DNA from: Pedobacter kyonggii
Lineage (GTDB): Bacteria > Bacteroidota > Bacteroidia > Sphingobacteriales > Sphingobacteriaceae
Direction: 5' to 3'
Assembly (NCBI RefSeq): GCF_004310665.1
Contig: NZ_SIXF01000004.1
Span: forward strand, 260,145 to 324,144
DNA: 64,000 nt
Positions within the stretch are counted from its first letter, which is position 1. Each line of letters begins with the position of its first letter. Both the position numbers and the translations under genes were made by a program. This document shows positions 20,101-28,436 of the stretch, piece after piece. Under the pieces are notes generated by a model, which ran no database searches, had not been told where the DNA came from, and was given only the letters and a program-made list of their open reading frames with translations.

Positions 20101-20384
20101 CGGGCTATAACTTTTTAGGCTCCGACCGATACATTGAAGACGGATCATTTTTAAGATTGAGCTCGGTAGTGTTAAAGTACGACTTTGGCAAAACCTTTAT
20201 GAAGAGATTGGGTATGAAATCGCTTACCACCAATCTTACCGTTCAGAATATCTTAACATTTACTAAATATACTGGTCAGGACCCTGAGGTGCCAATTAAG
20301 TTAAATGGGGCGAACACAGTGATAGATAATTCTACCACGCCGCCAATTAAAACAATCACTTTCGGTTTAACTGCTAACTTTTAA
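17109..20384 (+). CDS. SusC-like TonB-dependent transporter of the FAS1 operon (first copy)
   Basis: The 1091-residue protein has a signal peptide ending SYAQ. The carboxypeptidase-D-regulatory-like domain (KGRVIDKKDKQPIIGAS) lies at about 30-108. The plug starts at about 115 with QVVSRAK in place of the usual VVGYGTQ, and contains IRIRGTSSING, EISVLKDAAAT and GSRAANGVLIITTKRG. The barrel ends GLTANF. There is no STN domain, so regulation by FecR is unlikely. It lies 6 bases after FAS1 and 10 before SusD. It differs clearly in sequence from the second SusC of the operon (25159), so the two are not a recent duplication and may import different compounds or form a mixed complex. Confidence 0.95.
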   Translation: MTKRYNYSFFILLCCLLVSSLSYAQQINYVKGRVIDKKDKQPIIGASVVIVDKDKRVIKGVSTDIDGNYSLPVADKTYRISVSYIGYKSSAPVNIDKVVINFQLEPSENQMDEVQVVSRAKTNNGSGMTIDKRDQTSATVTIDAKELEDLQSASIDQALQGRMAGVDITASTGDPGAPMQIRIRGTSSINGATDPLIVLDGMPYDITIPSDFNFATSDENNYGQLLNIAPSDIKEISVLKDAAATAVWGSRAANGVLIITTKRGSIGPPAISYNFKGSYSKQPSPIPMLDGNQYSSLVLEEYYNAGRQFSTSEFAKQFQYDPNDPYNYYNYSNNTDWLSAITKIGYLQDHNLSISGGGEKARYRASVNYFNQTGTTIGTDLNRVSARVNLDYMVSNKIRFSSDISYTHIDQNGLFTQNVRDVAYTKMPNQSIYEYDEYGNLTDNFFSPAATAQGAFFYNFDNRRVTGTFNPLAMATAGSNHQLGERITPKFSLQYEILPSVLRLNGSFMVNINNTKVKTFLPQVATGRPYTESVVNTASDADGDSFTMNTSMTLAYTPKLNDRHDIIGFLRFDSEDSRRTGQYLFSTNTASSYLSDPSVDSRTNYTGSATSSLGQTRSVGLLANVQYKFLDRYIINGSIRGDGNSRFGAANRYGIFPSVSGRWRISGEPFMKKTNKYVDDFSLRASYGKSGNVPRNDYSYFNIYQNYGFSYLDNAGVYSTNMELTDLRWETVTQSNLGITLNLFKNLNIDFDLYRKRTTDLFYPGLQVASYNGYGGVDMNVGTMDNQGWEVNLNATVIKKKKIRLDLSFNIAHNENVIREVSPLYPRENKGRVTSNNVYKVFVQENNPFGSFYGFKFKGVYPDKNATVALDENGNQIVGPNGDKIYMRFAYPSIDYVFQPGDAMYEDINHDGNIDYKDIVYLGNGNPKLTGGFGSNLTINGNLRLGFNFTFRTGYDIINGTKINTTNMYGFNNQSTAVLRRWKKEGDVTDIPRAMYGTGYNFLGSDRYIEDGSFLRLSSVVLKYDFGKTFMKRLGMKSLTTNLTVQNILTFTKYTGQDPEVPIKLNGANTVIDNSTTPPIKTITFGLTANF

Positions 20385-20394
20385 TTCAAAACTG

Positions 20395-21861
20395 ATGAAA
20401 AATATTTTATATAGCACTTGTTTACTAATGATGCTGGTGATGAGCAGCTCTTGCAACAAGTGGCTCGATCTTCAACCCAGAGATGGAATTACCAGACAGG
20501 AATTCTGGAAAACGAAAGAGGATGTTTTAGCAGCAGTTTCTGGTTGTTACACCTCTTTGCTGGCGCCTCCTCCCGGTATTGGTGATAAATCTTTATTGGA
20601 GTACATGTTTATATATGGCGAGCTTAGGGCCGATATGATTACAGGTGGGCCTAGTATTACAACAGAGGAAACGGACATTATCAATGTAAATATTACCCAG
20701 GATAATACAATAGCAAGATGGGCAGCATTTTACCGTACCATTAATTATTGCAATACCGTGCTCGATTTTGCGCCTGGCGTTAAAGCTACCGATCCCACTT
20801 TTACAGATGCAGCATTGAACGGTTATGTGGCAGAAGCGCTTACCTTAAGAAGCCTCATGTATTTTTACCTGCTGCGCACATTTAGAGATGTACCATTAAA
20901 ATTAACTGCCACCGTAAAAGATACCGATTTGCAGGATCTGCCGAAAACCAAACAGGCCGATATTTTAAAACAGATTATTACCGACTTAAAAAAAGCTGAA
21001 CAAGGCGCGGTTACCACTTATGGTAGCACAAGGTTTGATAAGGGTAGGGTAACCAAATTTACCGTAAATGCTTTGTTAGCCGATGTGTACCTGTGGATGG
21101 AAGATTATCCGAACTGTATTACCGAGTGTAATAAAATCATCAGTTCGCAAAGATTTGCCCTGGTTGGTGCAGGTTCTGGCTGGTACAATAATGTATTCTT
21201 CAGAGGTTCATCCATCGAAACCATATTTGAATTTGACCAGGCTATAGAAAACCCGTTTTATAATTTATTGGTAAATACAAGACGACGTTTTATCGGTTCT
21301 CCTTTTTTGAGTACTGAAATCTTTATTCCTGATGATGTTGATCCGGATAATAACTATGATATCAGGCCTGATTCTTACTATAATTCGGCTTTTACCATCC
21401 AGAAATATGGCACAGAAAATCCTTCTTACGTAAAATGGCAAGCATACCGTTATTCAGATATCATGATGATTAAAGCCGAAGCTTTGGCCTTAACCGGTGG
21501 CGGTGTAGAAGCTTTGGCATTGGTTGATGAACTGAGATTAAGACGTAATGCTGTAAATGCTACGAAAGTTACTGTAGACCCTTCAGAAACTGAAGCTTTG
21601 TGCGATTATATTTTGGCCGAACGTGCCAGAGAATTTGCTTTTGAAGGCAAAAGATGGTTCGACCTTCTGCGCCATGCCAAACGCAATAACTATAGCCGCA
21701 TTGATATTCTGTTAGATATTGCCGCCAAAACAGTATCGCCTACACTTCAACAATCAGCCATTACCAAATTTAGAGATCCCAACAGCCATTACTTGCCGAT
21801 TTATCAGAGTGAGTTATTTACAGATCCTAATCTTGTACAAAATCCATTTTACACTAAATAG
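20395..21861 (+). CDS. SusD-like lipoprotein of the FAS1 operon (first copy)
   Basis: The 488-residue protein has lipobox SSSC (Cys20). SusD features are WLDLQPRDGIT right after the lipid anchor, EFWKTKEDVLAAVSGCY, the helical YLLRTFRDVPLKL segment, RYSDIMMIKAEALAL near 365, ERAREFAFEGKRWFDLLRH near 415 and a closing LVQNPFYTK. It pairs with the SusC 10 bases upstream as a ligand-capturing lid. The next FAS1 lipoprotein starts 10 bases after its stop, so all are probably translated from one message. Confidence 0.95.
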   Translation: MKNILYSTCLLMMLVMSSSCNKWLDLQPRDGITRQEFWKTKEDVLAAVSGCYTSLLAPPPGIGDKSLLEYMFIYGELRADMITGGPSITTEETDIINVNITQDNTIARWAAFYRTINYCNTVLDFAPGVKATDPTFTDAALNGYVAEALTLRSLMYFYLLRTFRDVPLKLTATVKDTDLQDLPKTKQADILKQIITDLKKAEQGAVTTYGSTRFDKGRVTKFTVNALLADVYLWMEDYPNCITECNKIISSQRFALVGAGSGWYNNVFFRGSSIETIFEFDQAIENPFYNLLVNTRRRFIGSPFLSTEIFIPDDVDPDNNYDIRPDSYYNSAFTIQKYGTENPSYVKWQAYRYSDIMMIKAEALALTGGGVEALALVDELRLRRNAVNATKVTVDPSETEALCDYILAERAREFAFEGKRWFDLLRHAKRNNYSRIDILLDIAAKTVSPTLQQSAITKFRDPNSHYLPIYQSELFTDPNLVQNPFYTK

Positions 21862-21871
21862 AATAAGTGAT

Positions 21872-23689
21872 ATGAAAATGAAATTAGACATCCGTAACAT
21901 TACCTGTTTGGTTATATTCAGCGCATTTATAATCTTAGTGATCAATGCCTGTAAAAGAGAAAGTTTAACAATAAGTACTACTGATGATGTTAACATTACC
22001 GGATTTTTGGAGAAAAATCCAGAAAAATTTTCTTTGTTTACCCAAATCTTAGAGAGATCGGGTACAAAAGGTTATTTGGCAGCATATGGTAAATACACCA
22101 TGTTTACTCCTGATAATAATGCAGTTAACGATTGGTTAAAAAGTTTAAGTAAAACAGCAGTCGACCAATTATCAGCTGCAGAACTGAAAGATGTTGTTCG
22201 TTTTCACGTTTTGCCAGATACAGTTGCTACGGGCAAATTTACCGACGGTAAATTAACCCAGATTACCCTTTACGGTCAGTATCTGCAAACTGGTGTTACC
22301 TTTAAAGATGGTGTAAGTAGTTTTATCATCAACAAACAGGCACTCATTACCCAGTCGAATGTTCGGGTTGGGAATGGAATCATCCATGTTATCGATCATG
22401 TGTTAATTCCTTCAACTAAAACGCTGGCTTCAACTATCGAAGGCAATACCAGGTATAGCATCTTCACCCAGGCCTTAAAAGAAACTGGTTTTTACGATTC
22501 GTTAAACTATGTACAATCTGTAATTCCTGATACTACACGTCGTTTCCAGACGGTAATTCTCGAATCTGATTCGGCATTGCAAGCTGCAGGTTTTAATAAT
22601 TACGCTGCTTTAAAAGCCAAACTTTCAAAAACAGGCAACCCGAAAAGTCATAGCGATAGTTTGTGGATGTATGTAGCTTACCATATTTCAACAGGGGCAA
22701 GTTATACGCCTGATATTGTTTCTTCACCTTCGTTATCTACTTTGGTACCTAGTGAAATTGTAACCACAAAATTAGTTGGAACGAAAATCTTATTAAATGA
22801 TGATGAGTTTAATGGTGTAATTGAGCCTGGAGTAGAAGTAAATAGGACTTTTAGCAATGTTACTACTTCTAACGGGGTTTTACACGAATCGAAAGGTTTT
22901 TACAAAATTAAACCAAGGGTACCTACGGGTGTTTTCTTCGATATTGGCGATCAGCCAGAATTAAAATTATTGGCGGCCTGGCGGGCACCCGGACAAACCA
23001 TTCCGCTTTTACAAAATGGAAAATTGATTACAGCAGGTATCAGGCTTGATGCTTACCGGTCAAACACAATTGGCCCTGTATATGCCGTGTCGTCAACGCC
23101 AATCGGCGCATCTGATGGCCGCAGTTATGCCAACAGAGATGTAATTCAGTTTAACCCCACTACCAGTAATGCCGCACGTTCTATCTGGATGGAAATCAGA
23201 ACCCCTATGCTGGTAAAAGGTAAATACAAAGTTTGGATCTGTTATACCTACAATGGCTCCGGACCACTTACACAGGTTGGGGTAGATGTGGGCACAACAC
23301 AAGAACAATTATTGCCAAACTTAGTCGATTTTGCCCAAACTTTAACCAGTTCTGGTGTGCCTACCGCCAATGCTGCTTTGCCTTCTGCAGATGGATTAAT
23401 GTTAACCAACGGCTTTAAACGCTATATGGCTACCACTGCAGACGTTAATCAGGATGGTGTAAGAGGCATACAGCCCATATCAGTTAATAACCAATGGTCG
23501 GTTATGGTCGGGAAATTGGCTGGTGTGGTAGATATTAAAACAACTGATAAACACTGGGTTAGGTTTACTACGCTGCGTGGTAATGGGTCCGGAATTATGA
23601 ATATGGATATGATTCACTTTATTCCGATTGATGATGATCAGAACTATCCAAGATTTAGTCCGTCGGGTCTGATTTATAAACGTCCATAA
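21872..23689 (+). CDS. FAS1 lipoprotein with a C-terminal beta-sandwich-like module
   Basis: The protein has 605 residues from ATG 21872 (MKMKLDIRN). Longer in-frame starts lie inside the SusD gene and add no signal sequence. The lipobox is INAC (Cys27). Two FAS1 units are visible: about 50-190 (YTMFTPDNNAV; NGIIHVIDHVL) and about 195-355 (ending SNGVLHESKGFY). Residues 365-605 form a strand-rich module with RDVIQFNPTT, SIWMEIRTPMLVKGKYKVWI and MDMIHFIPID. It looks like a carbohydrate-binding or jelly-roll fold, although no family is assigned. A related ending is present in the next gene. Role inferred: surface adhesion or ligand capture beside the SusCD pairs. Confidence 0.85.
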   Translation: MKMKLDIRNITCLVIFSAFIILVINACKRESLTISTTDDVNITGFLEKNPEKFSLFTQILERSGTKGYLAAYGKYTMFTPDNNAVNDWLKSLSKTAVDQLSAAELKDVVRFHVLPDTVATGKFTDGKLTQITLYGQYLQTGVTFKDGVSSFIINKQALITQSNVRVGNGIIHVIDHVLIPSTKTLASTIEGNTRYSIFTQALKETGFYDSLNYVQSVIPDTTRRFQTVILESDSALQAAGFNNYAALKAKLSKTGNPKSHSDSLWMYVAYHISTGASYTPDIVSSPSLSTLVPSEIVTTKLVGTKILLNDDEFNGVIEPGVEVNRTFSNVTTSNGVLHESKGFYKIKPRVPTGVFFDIGDQPELKLLAAWRAPGQTIPLLQNGKLITAGIRLDAYRSNTIGPVYAVSSTPIGASDGRSYANRDVIQFNPTTSNAARSIWMEIRTPMLVKGKYKVWICYTYNGSGPLTQVGVDVGTTQEQLLPNLVDFAQTLTSSGVPTANAALPSADGLMLTNGFKRYMATTADVNQDGVRGIQPISVNNQWSVMVGKLAGVVDIKTTDKHWVRFTTLRGNGSGIMNMDMIHFIPIDDDQNYPRFSPSGLIYKRP

Positions 23690-23722
23690 CTAATTGAGCC
23701 ATAGAACTAAAAAATATAAATA

Positions 23723-25156
23723 ATGACTAGAAAATATATAATATACGTTGTCCTGCTCAGTATCAGTACAGTTTTATATTCCTGTAAAGATAACCTGGAA
23801 CTGCATAATGAGCTTACTAATGTAGATAATAGCCTAGACCTTTCGCAAAAGCTTGATGCCCAAGCGAACCTCAGTATTTTTAACGGTTATGTTAAAACTA
23901 CGGGTTATGATAAGGTGCTTGCAGGTGCACAAAACTATACGGTTTGGGCTCCTACCAATCAGGCTTTAGCCAGTTTAGATGCAGCAATTGTTTCTGATCC
24001 TGCAAAATTAAAAGATTTTGTAGCCAACCATATTGCACTATCTACTTTTCCATTAAACAAAGAGGGCGACACAACAAGGTTGAAACTGCTTAATAACAAG
24101 TTTGGTGTTTTTACCAGCACTAAATTTGAAGAAGGCACTGTTTCGGCTGCTGGCCAGTTTGTTAAAAATGGGGTATTGTATACCATAGATCAGGCTGTTC
24201 CAGGCAAACAGAATATTTGGGATTATATGCTGACCAGTACCGATGGTGCTTTGCAAAAAAACTACATCAATAATCTATCCATTACCGTTATCGATACCGC
24301 AAACGCTACGGTTATTGGTTATAACGCATTGGGTAATCCAATTTTTGCACCTAATCCACCAATGATAGCCAGAAATACTTATTGGGTAAATGTAGCCGAT
24401 CTGAGGGACGAAAGTCAGCAATACACCTATTTTATACTACAGGATGCCGCCTTTACAGCCGAATCATCAAAACTTTCAAGCTATTATCCAAGTATAGATC
24501 CAAATTTAAATGCTTCTTTCTTTCTTGTTAAAGATTTAACCATAAAAGGTGTTTATCCGATTGAAAAATTGCCAGATACGCTTATTTCTTTAAAAGGTGT
24601 AAAAGTGCCAGTTAATAAGGTCAATATTATCCGTTCGTACCGTGCCAGTAATGGTATGGTGCATGTGGTAAATGCTTTGCCTTTCCGCTTAAAGGATAAA
24701 ATACCTGAATTTAGAATCGAGGGCGAGAAACCACAGGCCGTTAGTGCTGCAAGAACGCTTTTATACCGTACAAAAATCGATAATTTAGGAAAAACTTTTA
24801 ATGATATTGAGGTTTACGACCATAAGTATGCCGAGTTTGGTGTATTCTACACCAAAACCAATTTACCGGTGGTAAAATATAAAGTTTACGCAAGAGCGAT
24901 TTCTGGTTTGCCTGGCGATCCGCAGGTGGCGGCATTTACGCAGCGTTATTTCTTTTTTAACCCTGTCACAGTAAGTTATACTTTGTTTTATACCCATTTG
25001 GTAAACCCCTTAACTTATAATGAAACCTATTTAGGAGAATATACGCCAGCACAGTTTGGTAATTTTCAGGTGAGGTTAACCGCTGCAAATAGTACGAGTA
25101 TAAATGTAAGTACACTCATATTAGATTATCTACGCTTCGAACCAGTTTTACCTTAA
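23723..25156 (+). CDS. FAS1 lipoprotein with a C-terminal beta-rich module
   Basis: The 477-residue protein has a lipid-anchor Cys at 21 (LYSC). The first FAS1 unit, about 45-155, contains YTVWAPTNQAL and NGVLYTIDQAV. The second, about 160-320, ends ASNGMVHVVNAL. Residues 335-477 are strand-rich and end LILDYLRFEPVLP, comparable with MDMIHFIPI in the preceding protein, which suggests the same kind of jelly-roll module. It lies 33 bases after that gene and only 2 before the second SusC. With the other FAS1 genes it makes a lipoprotein-to-transporter ratio of 3:2 before counting the SusDs. No enzyme motif is seen. Confidence 0.83.
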   Translation: MTRKYIIYVVLLSISTVLYSCKDNLELHNELTNVDNSLDLSQKLDAQANLSIFNGYVKTTGYDKVLAGAQNYTVWAPTNQALASLDAAIVSDPAKLKDFVANHIALSTFPLNKEGDTTRLKLLNNKFGVFTSTKFEEGTVSAAGQFVKNGVLYTIDQAVPGKQNIWDYMLTSTDGALQKNYINNLSITVIDTANATVIGYNALGNPIFAPNPPMIARNTYWVNVADLRDESQQYTYFILQDAAFTAESSKLSSYYPSIDPNLNASFFLVKDLTIKGVYPIEKLPDTLISLKGVKVPVNKVNIIRSYRASNGMVHVVNALPFRLKDKIPEFRIEGEKPQAVSAARTLLYRTKIDNLGKTFNDIEVYDHKYAEFGVFYTKTNLPVVKYKVYARAISGLPGDPQVAAFTQRYFFFNPVTVSYTLFYTHLVNPLTYNETYLGEYTPAQFGNFQVRLTAANSTSINVSTLILDYLRFEPVLP

Positions 25157-25158
25157 TT

Positions 25159-28100
25159 ATGAATCTTGCTTTCAAAAAAAATACTATGTATAATTTTACA
25201 ACGATAAAAAAAGTTTGGGGCATATTGCTTTGCTTACTGGTGTTTGGCTTAGCTGCGCAGGCACAGGAAGTAGATTCGGTGAAAACCGAAACAGATACCA
25301 CTACCGTAAAAGTAAAGGCGCGTGCAGTTAAAGGCGAAAAAATAAGAGGAGTTGTGCTCGATGGAAATACCAATAAGCCTTTAGTGGGCATTAACATCAC
25401 AATTACTGGTTTTAACGCCGCCATTACCGACGAAAAAGGAAGGTTTACTGTAATTGTACCCGATTATAAGGCCAGCATTATTATTTCGGGTAATGGTTTC
25501 CAAACCAAGGTGCTGCCGGTTTACAAAGATAAAGAAATCAAAACTAAACTATACCCGTTATCATTTACTTCGGTTTACAACGAGGTAGTTACGCCGATAG
25601 GTACGGTTTCTCAGGCAAGGGCAATACCCGCCATCAGTAATGTGGGTTTACAAGGCAACTGGGCCAATAATTCTGAAAGTGTAATGAGTTACGTTCAGGG
25701 CAGGGCCGCAGGGGTTAACGTTACCAGGCGCTCCGGAACACCAGGAGTTGGTGCCGATGTGCTTATCAGAGGATTCAACTCTTTATATGCCACAAATCAG
25801 CCTTTATATGTGGTTGATGGGATGATTTTCGATGCCAATAATTACGGTACTTCACTAATTAAAGGCCATGTTAACAACCCGCTTCAATTTATCGATGTTC
25901 GGGATGTCGAAAACATCAGCATCATTAAAGATGCAGCTTTGGCAGCTACTTATGGGGTAAAAGCGGCAAATGGAGTAGTATTAATTACCACTAACCGTGC
26001 ACACGATCTGGCTACCAATATCGATTTTTCTGGCTATGCAGGTTTCAATTTCAAGCCTAAAAACTTACCTGTAATGGGCGCTTCAGATTATAGGTTATAT
26101 CTTTCTGATATTTTAAAAAGTCAGGGGTTAAGCAATAGTGCCATTGCTGCAAAACCTTATATGAACGACAGTCCAGCCAATCCCGATTATTTTAAATACC
26201 ACAACGAAACGAATTGGCAGAATGAAGTATTAAAAAGCAGTTTCGATCAGAACTATTTTTTAAAGGTAACCGGTGGCGATAATATTGCGAAGTATGCACT
26301 TTCTGCAGCTTATGCCAGAGATAGGGGCGTAATTGATAGCACTGATAATTTAAAATACAGCACGCGTTTTAACAGTGATTTAAACCTGACCAAAAAACTG
26401 CAGGGAAGCACCAGTTTATCATTTACCTATACTGAGCAACGTTTAAAAGACCAGGGAATTGCTCCTGTAACCAACCCACTGTTTTTAGCTTTGGTTAAAT
26501 CGCCTTTTATGGCCAGGAATGAAATAAATTCGACTGGGGCAGTTTCACCAAATTTAGCGGATTACGATACTTTACAGGTGAGTAATCCAAGAGCTTTAAT
26601 CGAGAAAGGTCAAAATTTAAAAAAGGCTTATCGATTTTATGGAAACATCAATTTCGATTTTACTTTCAACAAAAACTTTAAACTATCTAACCTTAGTGGT
26701 GTAACTTACGATAAAACACAGGAAACGCTTTTTATTCCAAGAAAAGGGGTAACCAACGATACGCTTTCCAATTATGTAGGCGATAGCCGTTTGGGTACAC
26801 AGGTAGGAAGGTTTTTTAATGTGTTTAACGATCTTCGTTTAACTTACGATCAGTCTTTTGGCTCCTACAGTAAATTACATGCAATTGTGGGTGCCCGATA
26901 TTCGCAGAGCGAAAGCGAGCAGGATTATGCTTTGGGTTTTAACTCTGCAACAGATGAGTTGATCAGCATTGGAAACAGTAATGCCGCTTTTAGAACTTTT
27001 GGTGGTGATATTGGGAAATGGCGTACACTGAACAATTACCTGTCTGCCAATTATAGTTACGCCGATAAATACCTCGTTAATTTCTCAATGGCTGTTGATG
27101 GCTCTTCGCGCTTTGGTGCAAAGGCCGATCAGGGTTTCTTGAATTTCGTCGATGGTTTGAGAATTAACGGAAGCCGTTATGCCGTTTTACCCGCTGTTGG
27201 TGCTGCCTGGGTAATTTCTTCAGAGAAATTTATGCGCAATTTACACCGCGTTGACCTGCTGAAATTAAGAATGAGCTATGGTTTAGTTGGAAATGACGAT
27301 GTGGGTAATTATACCGCCAGAAAATATTATACCTCTCAAAATGTATTGGGCATCAGGGGTATCGTAACAGGAAATTTTGCCAATCCGAATCTACAATGGG
27401 AAACCGTACGCAAGTTTAATACTGGTATAGATGGCTCCTTTTTTAGTGAGCGCCTAAGCATCAGCTTAGATTATTGGAGAAACAGCACTAAAAATATGCT
27501 AAGCTATCAATTGCTGAGTGTTGTTACGGGGACAGCTTCTTTTATCAACAATAACGGTGGCATGCAGACAAATGGTTTAGATTTAGCCTTAAACGGTCGA
27601 ATTCTAAATGAAAAATTAAAATGGGATGCGGGTTTAACCATCGGTACATCAACCAATAAAATTACCAGTTTACCTGATGGAAATTCAGTTATAACCAGTT
27701 ATGCAGGTGGTGCTTACATCAGTCAGGTTGGTCAGGCGGCCAATCAGTTTTACGGTTATAAAACCAATGGCGTTTTTGCGACCAATGCCGAGGCAGCTGC
27801 CTCAGGTTTATCTAGTCGCAACAGTTTGGGAGCACTTGTGCCATTTACAGGAGGTGATGTAAGGTTTACCGATAGCAATGGCGATAAGATAATTGACAAC
27901 GCCGACCGCACCGTTATTGGCAATCCTAATCCGAATATATTTGGAAGCTTTAGCAACACCTTCACTTACAAAAACTGGAGTTTAGATGCTTTAATCACTT
28001 TTGTTAGCGGTAACGATGTTTACAATTATACCAGGGCACAGCTAGAATCTGGAAGTACTTATTACAACCAAACACCAAATATTAGCAACAGGTGGAAAGG

Positions 28101-28419
28101 TGATGGACAAGTTACGTCGGTACCAAAAGCCACTTATGGCGATCCGGTAGGGAATGCCCGTTTTTCTGACCGCTGGATAGAGGATGGTTCCTATTTACGT
28201 TTGAGAACCGTTAATGTAACCTATAATGTACCCTTAAAACTAAAAGCTATTAAGTACGCAAAAATTTATGCTACAGCTAATAACCTGTTTACTGTTACCA
28301 ATTATTTAGGTTATGATCCGGAATTTAGTAACTCCGGAAGTTTATTTAGCCAGGGCGTAGATACCACACTTGAGCCTCAGTTCAGGTCGTTTCAACTAGG
28401 TGTTAGAGTTGGATTATAA
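25159..28419 (+). CDS. SusC-like TonB-dependent transporter of the FAS1 operon (second copy)
   Basis: The 1086-residue protein has a signal peptide ending AQAQ. Met10 (25186, MYNFTT) is an equally good start. After an unusual Thr/Val/Lys-rich stretch (about 38-55) comes a carboxypeptidase-D-regulatory-like domain (IRGVVLDGNTNKPLVGINI). The plug has VLIRGFNSLY, PLYVVDGMIFD, NISIIKDAALAATYGVKAANG and VLITTNRA. The barrel ends LGVRVGL. There is no STN domain. The start is 2 bases after the FAS1 lipoprotein and SusD follows after 17 bases. The plug region departs from the VVGYGTQ consensus, as does the first SusC of the operon. Confidence 0.95.
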   Translation: MNLAFKKNTMYNFTTIKKVWGILLCLLVFGLAAQAQEVDSVKTETDTTTVKVKARAVKGEKIRGVVLDGNTNKPLVGINITITGFNAAITDEKGRFTVIVPDYKASIIISGNGFQTKVLPVYKDKEIKTKLYPLSFTSVYNEVVTPIGTVSQARAIPAISNVGLQGNWANNSESVMSYVQGRAAGVNVTRRSGTPGVGADVLIRGFNSLYATNQPLYVVDGMIFDANNYGTSLIKGHVNNPLQFIDVRDVENISIIKDAALAATYGVKAANGVVLITTNRAHDLATNIDFSGYAGFNFKPKNLPVMGASDYRLYLSDILKSQGLSNSAIAAKPYMNDSPANPDYFKYHNETNWQNEVLKSSFDQNYFLKVTGGDNIAKYALSAAYARDRGVIDSTDNLKYSTRFNSDLNLTKKLQGSTSLSFTYTEQRLKDQGIAPVTNPLFLALVKSPFMARNEINSTGAVSPNLADYDTLQVSNPRALIEKGQNLKKAYRFYGNINFDFTFNKNFKLSNLSGVTYDKTQETLFIPRKGVTNDTLSNYVGDSRLGTQVGRFFNVFNDLRLTYDQSFGSYSKLHAIVGARYSQSESEQDYALGFNSATDELISIGNSNAAFRTFGGDIGKWRTLNNYLSANYSYADKYLVNFSMAVDGSSRFGAKADQGFLNFVDGLRINGSRYAVLPAVGAAWVISSEKFMRNLHRVDLLKLRMSYGLVGNDDVGNYTARKYYTSQNVLGIRGIVTGNFANPNLQWETVRKFNTGIDGSFFSERLSISLDYWRNSTKNMLSYQLLSVVTGTASFINNNGGMQTNGLDLALNGRILNEKLKWDAGLTIGTSTNKITSLPDGNSVITSYAGGAYISQVGQAANQFYGYKTNGVFATNAEAAASGLSSRNSLGALVPFTGGDVRFTDSNGDKIIDNADRTVIGNPNPNIFGSFSNTFTYKNWSLDALITFVSGNDVYNYTRAQLESGSTYYNQTPNISNRWKGDGQVTSVPKATYGDPVGNARFSDRWIEDGSYLRLRTVNVTYNVPLKLKAIKYAKIYATANNLFTVTNYLGYDPEFSNSGSLFSQGVDTTLEPQFRSFQLGVRVGL

Positions 28420-28436
28420 TTAAGAAAGATATACTC

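Noticed and set aside
25116-25424. Antisense 102-codon frame over the second SusC start
   Set aside because: Shadow of a well-supported gene; no family resemblance.
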